The notes beneath the pieces were generated by a model. The model had not been told where the DNA came from. It did no database searches and saw nothing but the letters and a program-made list of their open reading frames with translations. A program made the position numbers and the translations under genes. Positions 29,708 to 36,642 of a stretch of 40,054 nucleotides of DNA are shown one piece after another. Position 1 is the first letter of the stretch; each line of letters starts with the position of its first letter. Source of the stretch: WHTX01 sp038255145 (GTDB lineage: Bacteria > Actinomycetota > Acidimicrobiia > Acidimicrobiales > CAIXPF01); contig JBBSLP010000057.1 of assembly GCA_038255145.1 (NCBI GenBank), forward strand, positions 1-40,054, written 5' to 3'.

Positions 29708-30514
29708 TCAGCGGGTGCGAGCCAGCCCCCGGGGACCGCGGTCGTCGGCGGGCCACAGGGTGTGCTGGGCGTGGCGCACGACCAGGATGGAGATGACGCC
29801 GAGCACGGCGCCGGCGAAGACATCGGTGAGGTGGTGCATGCCCAACTCGAGCCGGGCCAGGGCCACGGCGACCACGGGCAGGGTCAGCACCGCGAAGAGC
29901 AGGGCTCGGGCCCGGTTCCCGTGCACGTGCCAGCCCAGCACCACGAACAGACCCATGTAGAGGGCCACCGCTGCGGCCACATGGCCCGACGGGAAGCTCG
30001 AGGTGGGCGGGTTGCCGCCGATCTGGCCCACCGGGGGTCGGGGCCGATCGACCAGGAACGTCGTGCTCAGGAACACCGCCTTCTCGAACAGCAGGGCCCC
30101 CACGATCAGGCCCGCCTCGCGCCAGCGGTGCCACACCAGGCGGCCGACCACCGCCAGCACCACGCAGATGGGGATGACCCCGGCCCAGTCCGAGGCGTTG
30201 GCCACCACGTGGGCCACCGAGTTGAGCGTCTCCGTCCGCTGCGCGGCGAACCACTCGCTGACGGCGAGGTCGCGTCGGCCGAACCAGGTGGGGTCGACCA
30301 CGTGGGTCAGGAACAGCCCCACGGCCAGGTAGACGGTCGTGGTGACGGCGTACACGGCCAGAACGGGCATCAGCACCGTGCGCAGGCGACCGTGCTCATG
30401 CCCGGCGGTGTCGAAGGTCCCACCTTCGAGGCGGGATCCGGCCGGCGGGGCCGTCGAGCTCGGCACCCCCGTCCTCGTCGATGTGCCTGCTGTCGTCGCC
30501 TCGATGCTCGCCAC
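29708..30514 (-). CDS. PAP2-superfamily membrane phosphatase
   Basis: The 268-residue protein has the PAP2 phosphatase signature in three parts: VDRPRPP, the central FPSGHVAAAVALYMG, and ARLELGMHHLTDV, where the usual Ser-Arg-x-x-x-x-x-His block appears as a variant with His and Asp retained. Six hydrophobic segments surround these. Family members dephosphorylate lipid phosphates such as phosphatidic acid or undecaprenyl diphosphate on the outer face of the membrane. GTG at 30514 is preceded by AGGGAGGG; ATG at 30538 lies upstream. It is divergent from the HtpX-like gene. Confidence 0.88.
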   Translation of the reverse strand: MASIEATTAGTSTRTGVPSSTAPPAGSRLEGGTFDTAGHEHGRLRTVLMPVLAVYAVTTTVYLAVGLFLTHVVDPTWFGRRDLAVSEWFAAQRTETLNSVAHVVANASDWAGVIPICVVLAVVGRLVWHRWREAGLIVGALLFEKAVFLSTTFLVDRPRPPVGQIGGNPPTSSFPSGHVAAAVALYMGLFVVLGWHVHGNRARALLFAVLTLPVVAVALARLELGMHHLTDVFAGAVLGVISILVVRHAQHTLWPADDRGPRGLARTR

Positions 30515-30629
30515 CCGTGCTCCCTCCCTGGGCCACATCTGCACGGGCACGTACCCGGGTGGCCGCCGACGCCAATCGGACGGCGAATCGGCCCGGTGAC
30601 CCGCAGGTCGGTTGCCCCGCGCCGCGCCG

Positions 30630-30635
30630 TACGCT
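30630..30635 (+). promoter_or_regulatory. -10-like TACGCT upstream of the HtpX-like gene
   Basis: TACGCT is followed by 7 nt and the ATG at 30643 of a short upstream ORF, which matches the leaderless arrangement seen elsewhere in the window. Confidence 0.35.
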
Positions 30636-30642
30636 CGGCTCG

Positions 30643-30696
30643 ATGCCCACCCCCTCCTGGCCCCCCGCCCGCCACGGGTCCCGCCGTGACCGCTGA
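30643..30696 (+). CDS. Possible 17-codon leader ORF overlapping the HtpX-like start
   Basis: ATG at 30643 encodes MPTPSWPPARHGSRRDR and stops at 30694-30696, overlapping the GTG at 30686 in another frame. The downstream gene has no ribosome-binding site of its own, so coupling through this leader would explain its translation. There is no homology evidence. Confidence 0.3.
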   Translation: MPTPSWPPARHGSRRDR

Positions 30697-32149
30697 CCAC
30701 GTCGGGGCCGCCGGTTTCCTCGACGAACAGCGGGCCAACCGCCGCCGCACCGTGCTCCTGTTGGGGGCCACGTTCGCCCTGCTCCTGGTGGTGGCGAACG
30801 CCGTGGCCCTCGTCCTCGGCGGCTACCAGGCGACGGCGGGGGCGTGCACCACCACCGGCGGCGCCTACGGCGGGCGGTCGTCGTGCCCCACCAGGTTCGT
30901 CTTCCAGCCCACGGTGCTGGTCCTCACCGTGGTCATCTCCGCCGGCTACGTGATCATCTCCTACCTGTTGTCGGCCCGGGCCGCCCTGGCCATCACCGGG
31001 GCCCACAAGGCCGACGGACCCGAGTACGCCCAGCTGCGCAACCTGGTCGAGGGCATCGCCATCGCCGCCGGCATGGTCCCGCCTGCGGTCTACGTCATCG
31101 ACGATCCCGCCCCCAACGCCTTCGCCACCGGCCGCAACCCCGCCCACAGCGCCATGGTGGCCACCACCGGGCTGCTGGGGCTGATGAGCCGGCGTGAGCT
31201 CGAAGGCGTCGTGGCCCACGAGCTCTCCCACATCCGCAACCGGGACACCTCGGTCATGACCCTGGCCGTGTTGTCGGTGGGCGGCATCGTCGTGGTCAGC
31301 GACGTGCTCATGCGCCTGTCCTTCATCACCGCCATGTCGGGTGGCAACCGCCGCCAAGGTGGTCGGGACAACGGCGGCAACCTGCTGGTCCTGATCGGGC
31401 CGTTGCTCTACCTCATCGCCGTGCCCTCGGCCCTGCTGCTCAAGGCCGCGCTGTCCCGCAGCCGGGAGTCCCTGGCCGACGCCACCGCCGTCGACCTGAC
31501 CCGCAACCCGTCGGGTCTGCGCTCGGCGCTCGAGAAGCTCGAGAGCGACAGCACCGTCGTCCGCCAGCGCAGCAACGCCACCGCCCACCTGTGGATCGAG
31601 TCCCCACTGGACCGCCGCGACGGGGGCACCAAGCTCTTCGACACCCACCCGCCGCTGTCCGAGCGCATCGCCCGGCTACGCAGCTACGAGGGCCTCGACC
31701 CCGAAGGTCGGGGCCCCAACGACGCCTCCCCGGTCCCCCGTGCCCCTGCGGTGGCCGCGCCCGACGCCGGCCATGGCCACCCCGACCACGACGACGACCG
31801 CGGTGACCACCCCGGTCAGGGTGGTCCCTTCGGGGGTGGTCCCGGCGGCCTCCCTGGTCCCTTCGGCGGGATGGCGGGCGGTGGCGGACCGTTCGGCGGC
31901 ATGGGCGGCCCCATGGGTCTGGGCGGCGGTCGCCCCGGCCGCGGTGGTCGCCGTCGGGGCGGCTTCGGCCTGGGCTTCGGCGTGCCCGGTGCCCCGCCCC
32001 CCTTCAACGGTCCGTGGAGCAACGAGCCCCTGGCCGGCGAGCAGACGTCGCCGCCGGCCCCGACATCGACGCCGCCGCCGACGAGCGAGCCCGGCGACGT
32101 GCCCCCGCCGCCACCTGTCCCCCCGGGAGGGCCCGACGCCGGCCGCTGA
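30686..32149 (+). CDS. htpX: HtpX-like M48 membrane metalloprotease with long Gly/Pro-rich tail
   Basis: The 487-residue protein has two N-terminal membrane helices (about 22-46 and 75-97), the zinc-binding HELSH (178-182) and third ligand E261 in SRSRESLADATAV. Two further hydrophobic stretches (192-212 and 233-253) and the DTHPPLSERIARL block complete the typical C-terminal catalytic part. HtpX-type proteases degrade misfolded membrane proteins. Unlike the usual family length of about 290, residues from about 346 form a 140-residue low-complexity tail rich in Gly, Pro, His and Asp. GTG at 30686 is the likely start. The gene is divergent from the PAP2 gene. Confidence 0.88.
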   Translation: MTADHVGAAGFLDEQRANRRRTVLLLGATFALLLVVANAVALVLGGYQATAGACTTTGGAYGGRSSCPTRFVFQPTVLVLTVVISAGYVIISYLLSARAALAITGAHKADGPEYAQLRNLVEGIAIAAGMVPPAVYVIDDPAPNAFATGRNPAHSAMVATTGLLGLMSRRELEGVVAHELSHIRNRDTSVMTLAVLSVGGIVVVSDVLMRLSFITAMSGGNRRQGGRDNGGNLLVLIGPLLYLIAVPSALLLKAALSRSRESLADATAVDLTRNPSGLRSALEKLESDSTVVRQRSNATAHLWIESPLDRRDGGTKLFDTHPPLSERIARLRSYEGLDPEGRGPNDASPVPRAPAVAAPDAGHGHPDHDDDRGDHPGQGGPFGGGPGGLPGPFGGMAGGGGPFGGMGGPMGLGGGRPGRGGRRRGGFGLGFGVPGAPPPFNGPWSNEPLAGEQTSPPAPTSTPPPTSEPGDVPPPPPVPPGGPDAGR

Positions 32150-32166
32150 GCCTCGCTGCTGGTCCC

Positions 32167-32661
32167 TCACGGGCAGCGGGCCGGCGCCGCCTGGGCCCGG
32201 CGGTCGATGTCCTCGCGGTCGCTGCGGTAGAGCCCGGTGACGTCTTCGACGTGGGCCTCGTCGAGCTCGGCGCGGTTGGCTTCGTCGGGCAGGGCGCCTT
32301 CGGCCACGCCCAGAGCCCGGTGGATGGCCGCCCCGAGCTGGGGGTCGTCCGGCGAGCGGGTCCCGGCACCATCGACGTCGGGATCGTCGTGATCCGGTTC
32401 CGCCACCGTGGCCCGGAAGTCGGCAGGGTCCAGGAAGCGGACGGGTACGGGGTGGTCGAAGGTCAGGCCCCGGGTGCGCTCCACGAAGCGGACCAGCTCG
32501 ACCACCCGGGGATCCCATCCCTCGGCCTCGTGGTGATCGCGCCGTGGCAACGCCAGGACCATGCCGGCGACGAGGGCGACGACGACCACCAGGGCGGCGG
32601 CGACGGCCAGGCGGTGCCGGTTCCGGGTGGGACCGGTGGCGGAGGGCTCGGCGGCGACCAC
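32167..32661 (-). CDS. Membrane-anchored protein, probably truncated relative to its family
   Basis: The 164-residue protein has one membrane helix (RLAVAAALVVVVALVAGMVLAL, about 17-38) and an extracytoplasmic part with RVVELVRFVERTRGLTFDHPVPVRFLD and HVEDVTGLYRSDREDID. These resemble the N-terminal half of a larger actinobacterial family that continues into a HExxH metalloprotease-like region. Here the frame ends soon after that point in RRAQAAPARCP, so it seems cut short. The family link is from memory. TACCGT lies 6 nt before the GTG start. It is convergent with the HtpX-like gene at a 17-bp distance. Confidence 0.6.
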   Translation of the reverse strand: MVAAEPSATGPTRNRHRLAVAAALVVVVALVAGMVLALPRRDHHEAEGWDPRVVELVRFVERTRGLTFDHPVPVRFLDPADFRATVAEPDHDDPDVDGAGTRSPDDPQLGAAIHRALGVAEGALPDEANRAELDEAHVEDVTGLYRSDREDIDRRAQAAPARCP

Positions 32662-32667
32662 CGGCGG

Positions 32668-32673
32668 ACGGTA
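32668..32673 (-). promoter_or_regulatory. -10-like TACCGT of the truncated membrane protein gene
   Basis: On the minus strand TACCGT is followed by 6 nt and the GTG at 32661, fitting a leaderless transcript. Confidence 0.45.
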
Positions 32674-32730
32674 CCTGCCCTCAGCCGTCGCCCGACCCCG
32701 GGCGGTCTCGGTGCCATCGGGCGGTGGACC

Positions 32731-33330
32731 TCAGCTCTCGCAGCCGATGCCGTCGTTGTCGTTGCCGTCGAGGCCGTAGACGTCGCTGCCGATCACGTGG
32801 ACGGGTCCGGACACGTAGGCGGGTCCGTTGCCCGATCCACCGGCGCAGTCGACGTCACTGGCCATGGGCACGCACGGGTCGTAGTTCGGGCTGCAGCCCG
32901 AACCGGCCTCGGCCTGCACCGCGGTCATGGGCGTGGCCCGGACGATCGGTGCCGACTGGGTGACCGCAACGGCCGTGGTCGGCGGGGCGGTTACCGGTGT
33001 GGCTGTCGTCGGGAGAGCGGTCGGCGGCACTGTGGTCGGTGGTGCGGTCGTGGTCGGGGGCACGTGGTCGACGGGCAGCGGGGCGCTGGACCCGCCGTGG
33101 CCCGAGCAGGTGGCATCGAACTCGCTGTTCGACGAGGAGCTGCCGTCGGCGCACCGCGCCACCGCACCGGCCTCCCGGGCGGCGGCCGGATCGACGATGG
33201 TCGTGGGACCTGCACCTGCGCCTGCGGCTTCGACCCCCAGGCCCCTGGTCCCACAGGCCGAGGCGGCGAAGATCAGGGCGGCTACGGCCACGCCCCAGGC
33301 GATCGCTCTGACACTGCCGGTCGAACGCAC
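32731..33330 (-). CDS. Secreted (lipo)protein with DUF3761-like and Excalibur domains
   Basis: The 199-residue protein begins with a hydrophobic signal (AIAWGVAVAALIFAASAC); Cys26 could be lipidated, though the lipobox is weak. RCADGSSSSNSEFDATCSGHGG resembles DUF3761, a short Cys-containing extracellular module. A Thr/Pro/Val-rich linker follows. The C-terminus ends in DVYGLDGNDNDGIGCES, an Excalibur calcium-binding motif, preceded by a CSPNYDPCVP segment. Such proteins are surface-exposed; the exact role is unknown. GTG at 33330 has CAGGAG upstream. The longer open frame before it is Arg-rich and not credible. Confidence 0.75.
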   Translation of the reverse strand: MRSTGSVRAIAWGVAVAALIFAASACGTRGLGVEAAGAGAGPTTIVDPAAAREAGAVARCADGSSSSNSEFDATCSGHGGSSAPLPVDHVPPTTTAPPTTVPPTALPTTATPVTAPPTTAVAVTQSAPIVRATPMTAVQAEAGSGCSPNYDPCVPMASDVDCAGGSGNGPAYVSGPVHVIGSDVYGLDGNDNDGIGCES

Positions 33331-33454
33331 GGGGGCTCCTGGGCTGCGGGGTGACGGCGCGTCGCGGCGATCCGCTGGGGCGCGCCCGCACCCAGGCTCA
33401 GCCGTCGACCGGGCCAACGGAGATCGCCGCCGACGATCACCAGGACCATCGGCC

Positions 33455-33468
33455 GTGACGGGCGTCAT
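33455..33468. promoter_or_regulatory. GTGACGGGCGTCAT motif, copy 2
   Basis: This is identical to the 14-mer at 7945-7958 and contains TGACG-GG-CGTCA. It lies between the MarR-type gene and the Excalibur lipoprotein gene, 125 bp before the start of the latter. Confidence 0.35.
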
Positions 33469-33502
33469 GTGAGGACTTGGCCGCAGGGCGTGGTCGACCA
33501 GG

Positions 33503-33943
33503 TCAGCGCAAGGACGCGGCGTCCTCGCGGACCAGTGCGGTGAAGCGTCGCAGGAAGGCCCGGGCCGCGGTCACCTCGTCGGCGGGGAGCTCTCGGAGCT
33601 GGCGGTGGTGGAACACGGCGGCACGGGCGCTCAGGCGGTCGAGGGCGGTCCGGCCGGCCTCGGTCAGGGTGAACAACGGCGAGCTGCGGTGCCCGGGGTT
33701 GTCCTCGGCGGCCACCGTGCCCTCGTTGGCCAGCTCGTTGACGACCCGTTGCACCGCCTGGCGGGAGATGCCCAGGCGCCGGGCGATCTGGGGCACGGTG
33801 GCGGGCGGGCCGTCGAGCACGCTGAGGACCTGCCACCGGGCCTGGCTCTGGCCTTCACCCTGGGCCACGAGCTCGCCCAGGCGGCGGCTGGCCCCGGCGG
33901 CCTCGTAGAGGTCGGCCATGAGCAGTGCCATCTCGTCGGCCAT
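33503..33943 (-). CDS. MarR-family transcriptional regulator
   Basis: The 146-residue winged-helix protein shows the MarR layout: helix-rich N-terminus, recognition helix region PQIARRLGISRQAVQRVVNELANEG, wing HRSSPLFTLTEAGRTALDRL and C-terminal dimerisation helices. ATG at 33943 is chosen because AGGAGG lies about 9 nt upstream; the frame is open to a GTG at 33976. It is divergent from the DUF1398 gene. Two near-palindromes in the shared region are its likely operators, giving autoregulation and control of the neighbour. Confidence 0.9.
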   Translation of the reverse strand: MADEMALLMADLYEAAGASRRLGELVAQGEGQSQARWQVLSVLDGPPATVPQIARRLGISRQAVQRVVNELANEGTVAAEDNPGHRSSPLFTLTEAGRTALDRLSARAAVFHHRQLRELPADEVTAARAFLRRFTALVREDAASLR

Positions 33944-33980
33944 CTCGGGCACCCTCCTCGGTCGGCGGTCGAGCACGCGA

Positions 33981-34024
33981 TTGACAACATGCTGTCGTCT
34001 TCAGCATACTGACAATATGTTGTC
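33981..34024. promoter_or_regulatory. DUF1398 promoter with two MarR-type operator sites
   Basis: Two 14-bp near-palindromes, GACAACATGCTGTC (33983-33996) and GACAATATGTTGTC (34011-34024), share the pattern GACAnnATnnTGTC, each with one mismatched pair. They overlap a plus-strand promoter: TTGACA (33981-33986), an 18-bp spacer and CATACT (34005-34010). Binding would block the DUF1398 promoter and probably the divergent MarR one. Confidence 0.7.
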
Positions 34025-34080
34025 GAATTGGCAACTGGTTCAAAAGTAGCCGGCTCGGCTGCACCCCCTGAGGAGATGCC

Positions 34081-34494
34081 ATGACGACCGCCACCGACGC
34101 TGTACCCACGGCATTGGCTCTGGCCACCGCCCTTCGCCCTGCGGGAGGCGGCTTCCCGTACTTCGCCGAGGCCCTCCGTCAAGCCGGCATCACCCGCCAC
34201 ATGTACACCGTGCCCGCGGCGACGTCGGTGTACGAGCTGGGCACCGGCGCGGTCGTGGACCGGGGCGTGCCCCTGGTGACCGGCGTCGTGGAGGTCGCAC
34301 CCTTCGATGTCGATGCGCTCATGGCCGGCCTGCGGACCGACCAGTCCGGACGGGGGAGCTACGCCCAGTTCGTGGCCGCCAGTTGGGCTGCGGGCGTGCT
34401 CTGGTACCAGGTCGACTTCGAGGCCCGCACGTGCACCTATCACGGCGTCTCGGGCGCCCGCCACGACGAGGCCTACCCCGCCGTCGAGCTATGA
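34081..34494 (+). CDS. DUF1398 family protein
   Basis: The 137-residue protein matches the DUF1398 pattern: FPYFAEALRQAGITRHMYTVP, ATSVYELGTGAVVDRGVPLV, an RTDQSGRGSYAQFVAASWAAGV core and the ending RTCTYHGVSGARHDEAYPAVEL. Proteins of this type are sometimes labelled phage envelope protein, but no such role is shown, and their function is unknown. The ATG has GAGGAG upstream. Control by the divergent MarR protein suggests it responds to a small-molecule or stress signal. Confidence 0.85.
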   Translation: MTTATDAVPTALALATALRPAGGGFPYFAEALRQAGITRHMYTVPAATSVYELGTGAVVDRGVPLVTGVVEVAPFDVDALMAGLRTDQSGRGSYAQFVAASWAAGVLWYQVDFEARTCTYHGVSGARHDEAYPAVEL

Positions 34495-34512
34495 GCCGTT
34501 GCCTCCCCTGCC

Positions 34513-34545
34513 TTGACGCCCTGTGTCATCTCTCGCTTATATAAG
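34513..34545 (+). promoter_or_regulatory. Promoter and palindrome upstream of the SRPBCC-ArsR operon
   Basis: TTGACG (34513-34518) and TTATAT (34537-34542) are spaced by 18 bp. The -10 lies inside the 10-bp palindrome CTTATATAAG (34536-34545), a candidate operator for the ArsR-type protein of the operon. Confidence 0.55.
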
Positions 34546-34572
34546 GAAGAGCTGATATCGAGGAGGATGGGC

Positions 34573-35256
34573 ATGGTCGATGTGCAGGACCAGATCGTCG
34601 CAGTGGGCCGGCGGTTGGGGCTGGAGGAGCGCGAGGGTCGCGAGGCCCGGGTGGTGGTGGCCAGCCAGACCTACGAGACGACGGTCGAGGACCTGTGGGA
34701 TGCGGTGACCAGCGCCGAGCGCATCCCCCGCTGGTTCATGCCCGTGTCCGGCGACCTGCGCCTCGGGGGTCGCTACCAGCTCGAAGGCAACGCCGGGGGG
34801 ACGGTACTGCGGTGCGAGCCGCCGAAGCACCTGGCCCTGACCTGGGAGTTCGGCGGCGAGGTCGGCTGGGTGGACGTGCACCTGACCGCCGAGGGGCCCG
34901 AGCGGGCCACCCTCGAGCTGCGCCACGCCGCCCACATCGACGACGAACGCTGGAACGAGTTCGGTCCTGGGGCCGTGGGCATCGGCTGGGACCTGAGCCT
35001 GCTCGGGTTGAGCCTGCACCTGGCCGGCGACACGTCGATCCCGCCCGAGCAGGCCGCCGAGTGGTCGGCCACCGACGAGGCCCGCCAGTTCATGATCTCG
35101 AGCGGCCGGGCCTGGCTGGCCGCCACCATCGCCGCAGGTGACGACGAGGCCGCGGCCACCGCCGCGGCCGAGCGCTGCATCGGCTTCTACACCGGCGCCG
35201 AGCCCCCGCCGTCGCCCGATGGTTCCGCGGCGCCCCCGCCGGATGGCGCCAGCTGA
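34573..35256 (+). CDS. SRPBCC/AHSA1-like domain protein
   Basis: The 227-residue protein has an AHSA1-type START-fold domain (about 20-140): TYETTVEDLWDAVTSAERIPRWFMPV, GGRYQLEGNAGGTVLRCEPPKHLALTWEF and VHLTAEGPERATLELRH. A helical C-terminal extension carries a Gly/Pro/Ala tail. Such proteins bind hydrophobic ligands and are often paired with an ArsR regulator. The ATG at 34573 has AGGAGG about 6 nt upstream; the ATG at 34567 sits on the ribosome-binding site itself. The ArsR gene follows after 3 nt. Confidence 0.87.
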   Translation: MVDVQDQIVAVGRRLGLEEREGREARVVVASQTYETTVEDLWDAVTSAERIPRWFMPVSGDLRLGGRYQLEGNAGGTVLRCEPPKHLALTWEFGGEVGWVDVHLTAEGPERATLELRHAAHIDDERWNEFGPGAVGIGWDLSLLGLSLHLAGDTSIPPEQAAEWSATDEARQFMISSGRAWLAATIAAGDDEAAATAAAERCIGFYTGAEPPPSPDGSAAPPPDGAS

Positions 35257-35259
35257 CCG

Positions 35260-35598
35260 ATGCACGCCTTCGACGTCCTCGGTGACCCGGTGCGCCGCCG
35301 CATCCTCGAGCTCCTGGCCGAGGGTGAGCTGACCTCGGGAGCGGTCACCGACGTCATCAAGGCCGAGTTCGGCATCTCCCAGCCCGCTGTGTCCCAGCAC
35401 CTGCGGGTCCTGCGGGACAACGGCTTCGCCACCGCCCGGGCCGAGGGCACCCGCCGGGTCTACGCCGTGGACGCCGCCCCCCTCCAGGAGGTCGACGCCT
35501 GGCTGGCCCGCTTCCGCAGCTTCTGGGACCAGCGCCTCGACGCCCTGGGCACCGAGATCGCCCGCGGCAAGCGGGAACGGGGCCGGCCGGTTCCGTAG
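35260..35598 (+). CDS. ArsR-family winged-helix regulator
   Basis: The 112-residue protein starts MHAFDVLGDPVRRRILELLAEGELTSGAV and has recognition helix SQPAVSQHLRVLRDNGFATARAEGTRRVYAVD, the ArsR/SmtB pattern. It has no Cys, so metal sensing of the classical type is unlikely. The SRPBCC gene is immediately upstream, a common pairing in which the two are cotranscribed and the regulator controls its own operon. The palindrome over the promoter is the likely operator. Confidence 0.9.
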   Translation: MHAFDVLGDPVRRRILELLAEGELTSGAVTDVIKAEFGISQPAVSQHLRVLRDNGFATARAEGTRRVYAVDAAPLQEVDAWLARFRSFWDQRLDALGTEIARGKRERGRPVP

Positions 35599-35607
35599 CT
35601 TCGCGCC

Positions 35608-35679
35608 TACCGTGCGGGCCACGGACCGTGGTGGTCCCCATCATCTGTGGTCCGGGGCCCGGCGCCCGGACGAGAGGGA
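35608..35679 (+). promoter_or_regulatory. Leader of the ROK kinase gene with hairpins next to the ribosome-binding site
   Basis: A -10-like TACCGT (35608-35613) is followed by CCACGG-A-CCGTGG and by GTCCGGG / CCCGGAC (35650-35656 with 35665-35671). The second hairpin ends at the purine-rich GAGAGGGA ribosome-binding site and could restrict access to it. Confidence 0.3.
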
Positions 35680-35685
35680 GGCCCT

Positions 35686-36627
35686 GTGCTGGTCGCTGGC
35701 GTGGACGTGGGAGGCACCAACATCGGGGTGGGGCTGGTGGACGAACACCACCGGGTCCACGTGCGGGCCAAGCGCGACACTCCCCAGCTCGGCCCCCGGG
35801 CCCTGGCCGACGCCATCATCGAGTCGGTGCGCGGTCTGGGCCACCACCCCGCGGCGGTGGGCCTGGGCATCCCCGGGGTCATCTTCGAGGGCCAGGTGGC
35901 CGAGGTGCCCAACCTGGCCGGCTGGGACAAGCCCTTCGACCTGCCGGGCACGGTCTCTCGTGAGCTGGGCCTGCCCGTGGCCCTGGGCAACGACGTCAAC
36001 GTCGGCCTGCGGGGCGAGTGGCTGGCCGGGGCGGCCAAGGGCCACGACCAGGTGCTGGGCGTTTGGCTGGGCACGGGCATCGGCGGGGGGCTCATCCTCG
36101 ACGGCCAGCCCTTCGACGGCGCCCGCGGTGCCGCCGGGGAGATCGGCCATGTCATCACCCACCGCGGCGGTGCCCTGTGCGGCTGTGGCCGGCGGGGCTG
36201 CGTCGAGGCCTACGCTGGCCGTCGGTCCCTGGCCGCCATGGTCACGGCCATGGTCGACGCCGGCCGCCACACCCGCCTGCTCGACATCCAGCGGGAGGAG
36301 GGCAAGTCCACCCTCACCGCCCGGGTGTGGGCCAAGGCCCTGGCCGAGGGCGACGAGCTCGCCGTCGAGCTCTTCGACATCGCCGTCGAGGTCCTGGCCG
36401 TCGGTGTGGGCTCGGTGCTCAACGTGCTCGACCTCGAACTCGTGGTCATCGGCGGGGGCATGGCCCAGAAGATGGGCCAGCCCCTGGCCGACCGCATCGG
36501 CGCCGAATCCCAGCAGTGGATCCTCCACCCCAGCCCCCAGCTGACGTTCGTGACCGCCACCCTGGGCGACGACTCCGGCCTGGTGGGGGCGGCCGCCGTG
36601 GCCCGGCACCTGCTGGCCCGGACCTGA
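35686..36627 (+). CDS. ROK-family sugar kinase (glucokinase-like)
   Basis: The 313-residue protein has the ROK phosphate-binding GVDVGGTN (5-12), the catalytic GNDVN with D103, the sugar- and zinc-associated GEIGH (151-155) and the cysteine cluster CGCGRRGC (165-172), which binds structural zinc. This set fits glucokinase or a related hexokinase using ATP or polyphosphate. GTG at 35686 has AGAGGGAGG upstream and starts directly at the first strand. It is monocistronic and convergent with the DUF2786 gene. Confidence 0.93.
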   Translation: MLVAGVDVGGTNIGVGLVDEHHRVHVRAKRDTPQLGPRALADAIIESVRGLGHHPAAVGLGIPGVIFEGQVAEVPNLAGWDKPFDLPGTVSRELGLPVALGNDVNVGLRGEWLAGAAKGHDQVLGVWLGTGIGGGLILDGQPFDGARGAAGEIGHVITHRGGALCGCGRRGCVEAYAGRRSLAAMVTAMVDAGRHTRLLDIQREEGKSTLTARVWAKALAEGDELAVELFDIAVEVLAVGVGSVLNVLDLELVVIGGGMAQKMGQPLADRIGAESQQWILHPSPQLTFVTATLGDDSGLVGAAAVARHLLART

Positions 36628-36642
36628 GCCCGTGGGGTGCTG

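Noticed and set aside
29672..30685. Upstream extension of the HtpX-like frame
   Set aside because: It is antisense to the PAP2 gene and has no membrane or domain features; the family start fits 30686.
30515..31648. N-terminal extension of the PAP2 frame across the protease gene
   Set aside because: It is antisense to the HtpX-like gene; the PAP2 start is set by the ribosome-binding site before 30514.
34081..34494. Phage origin suggested by the phage envelope label of DUF1398 proteins
   Set aside because: No other phage-like gene, integrase or attachment site is nearby; the label is historical.
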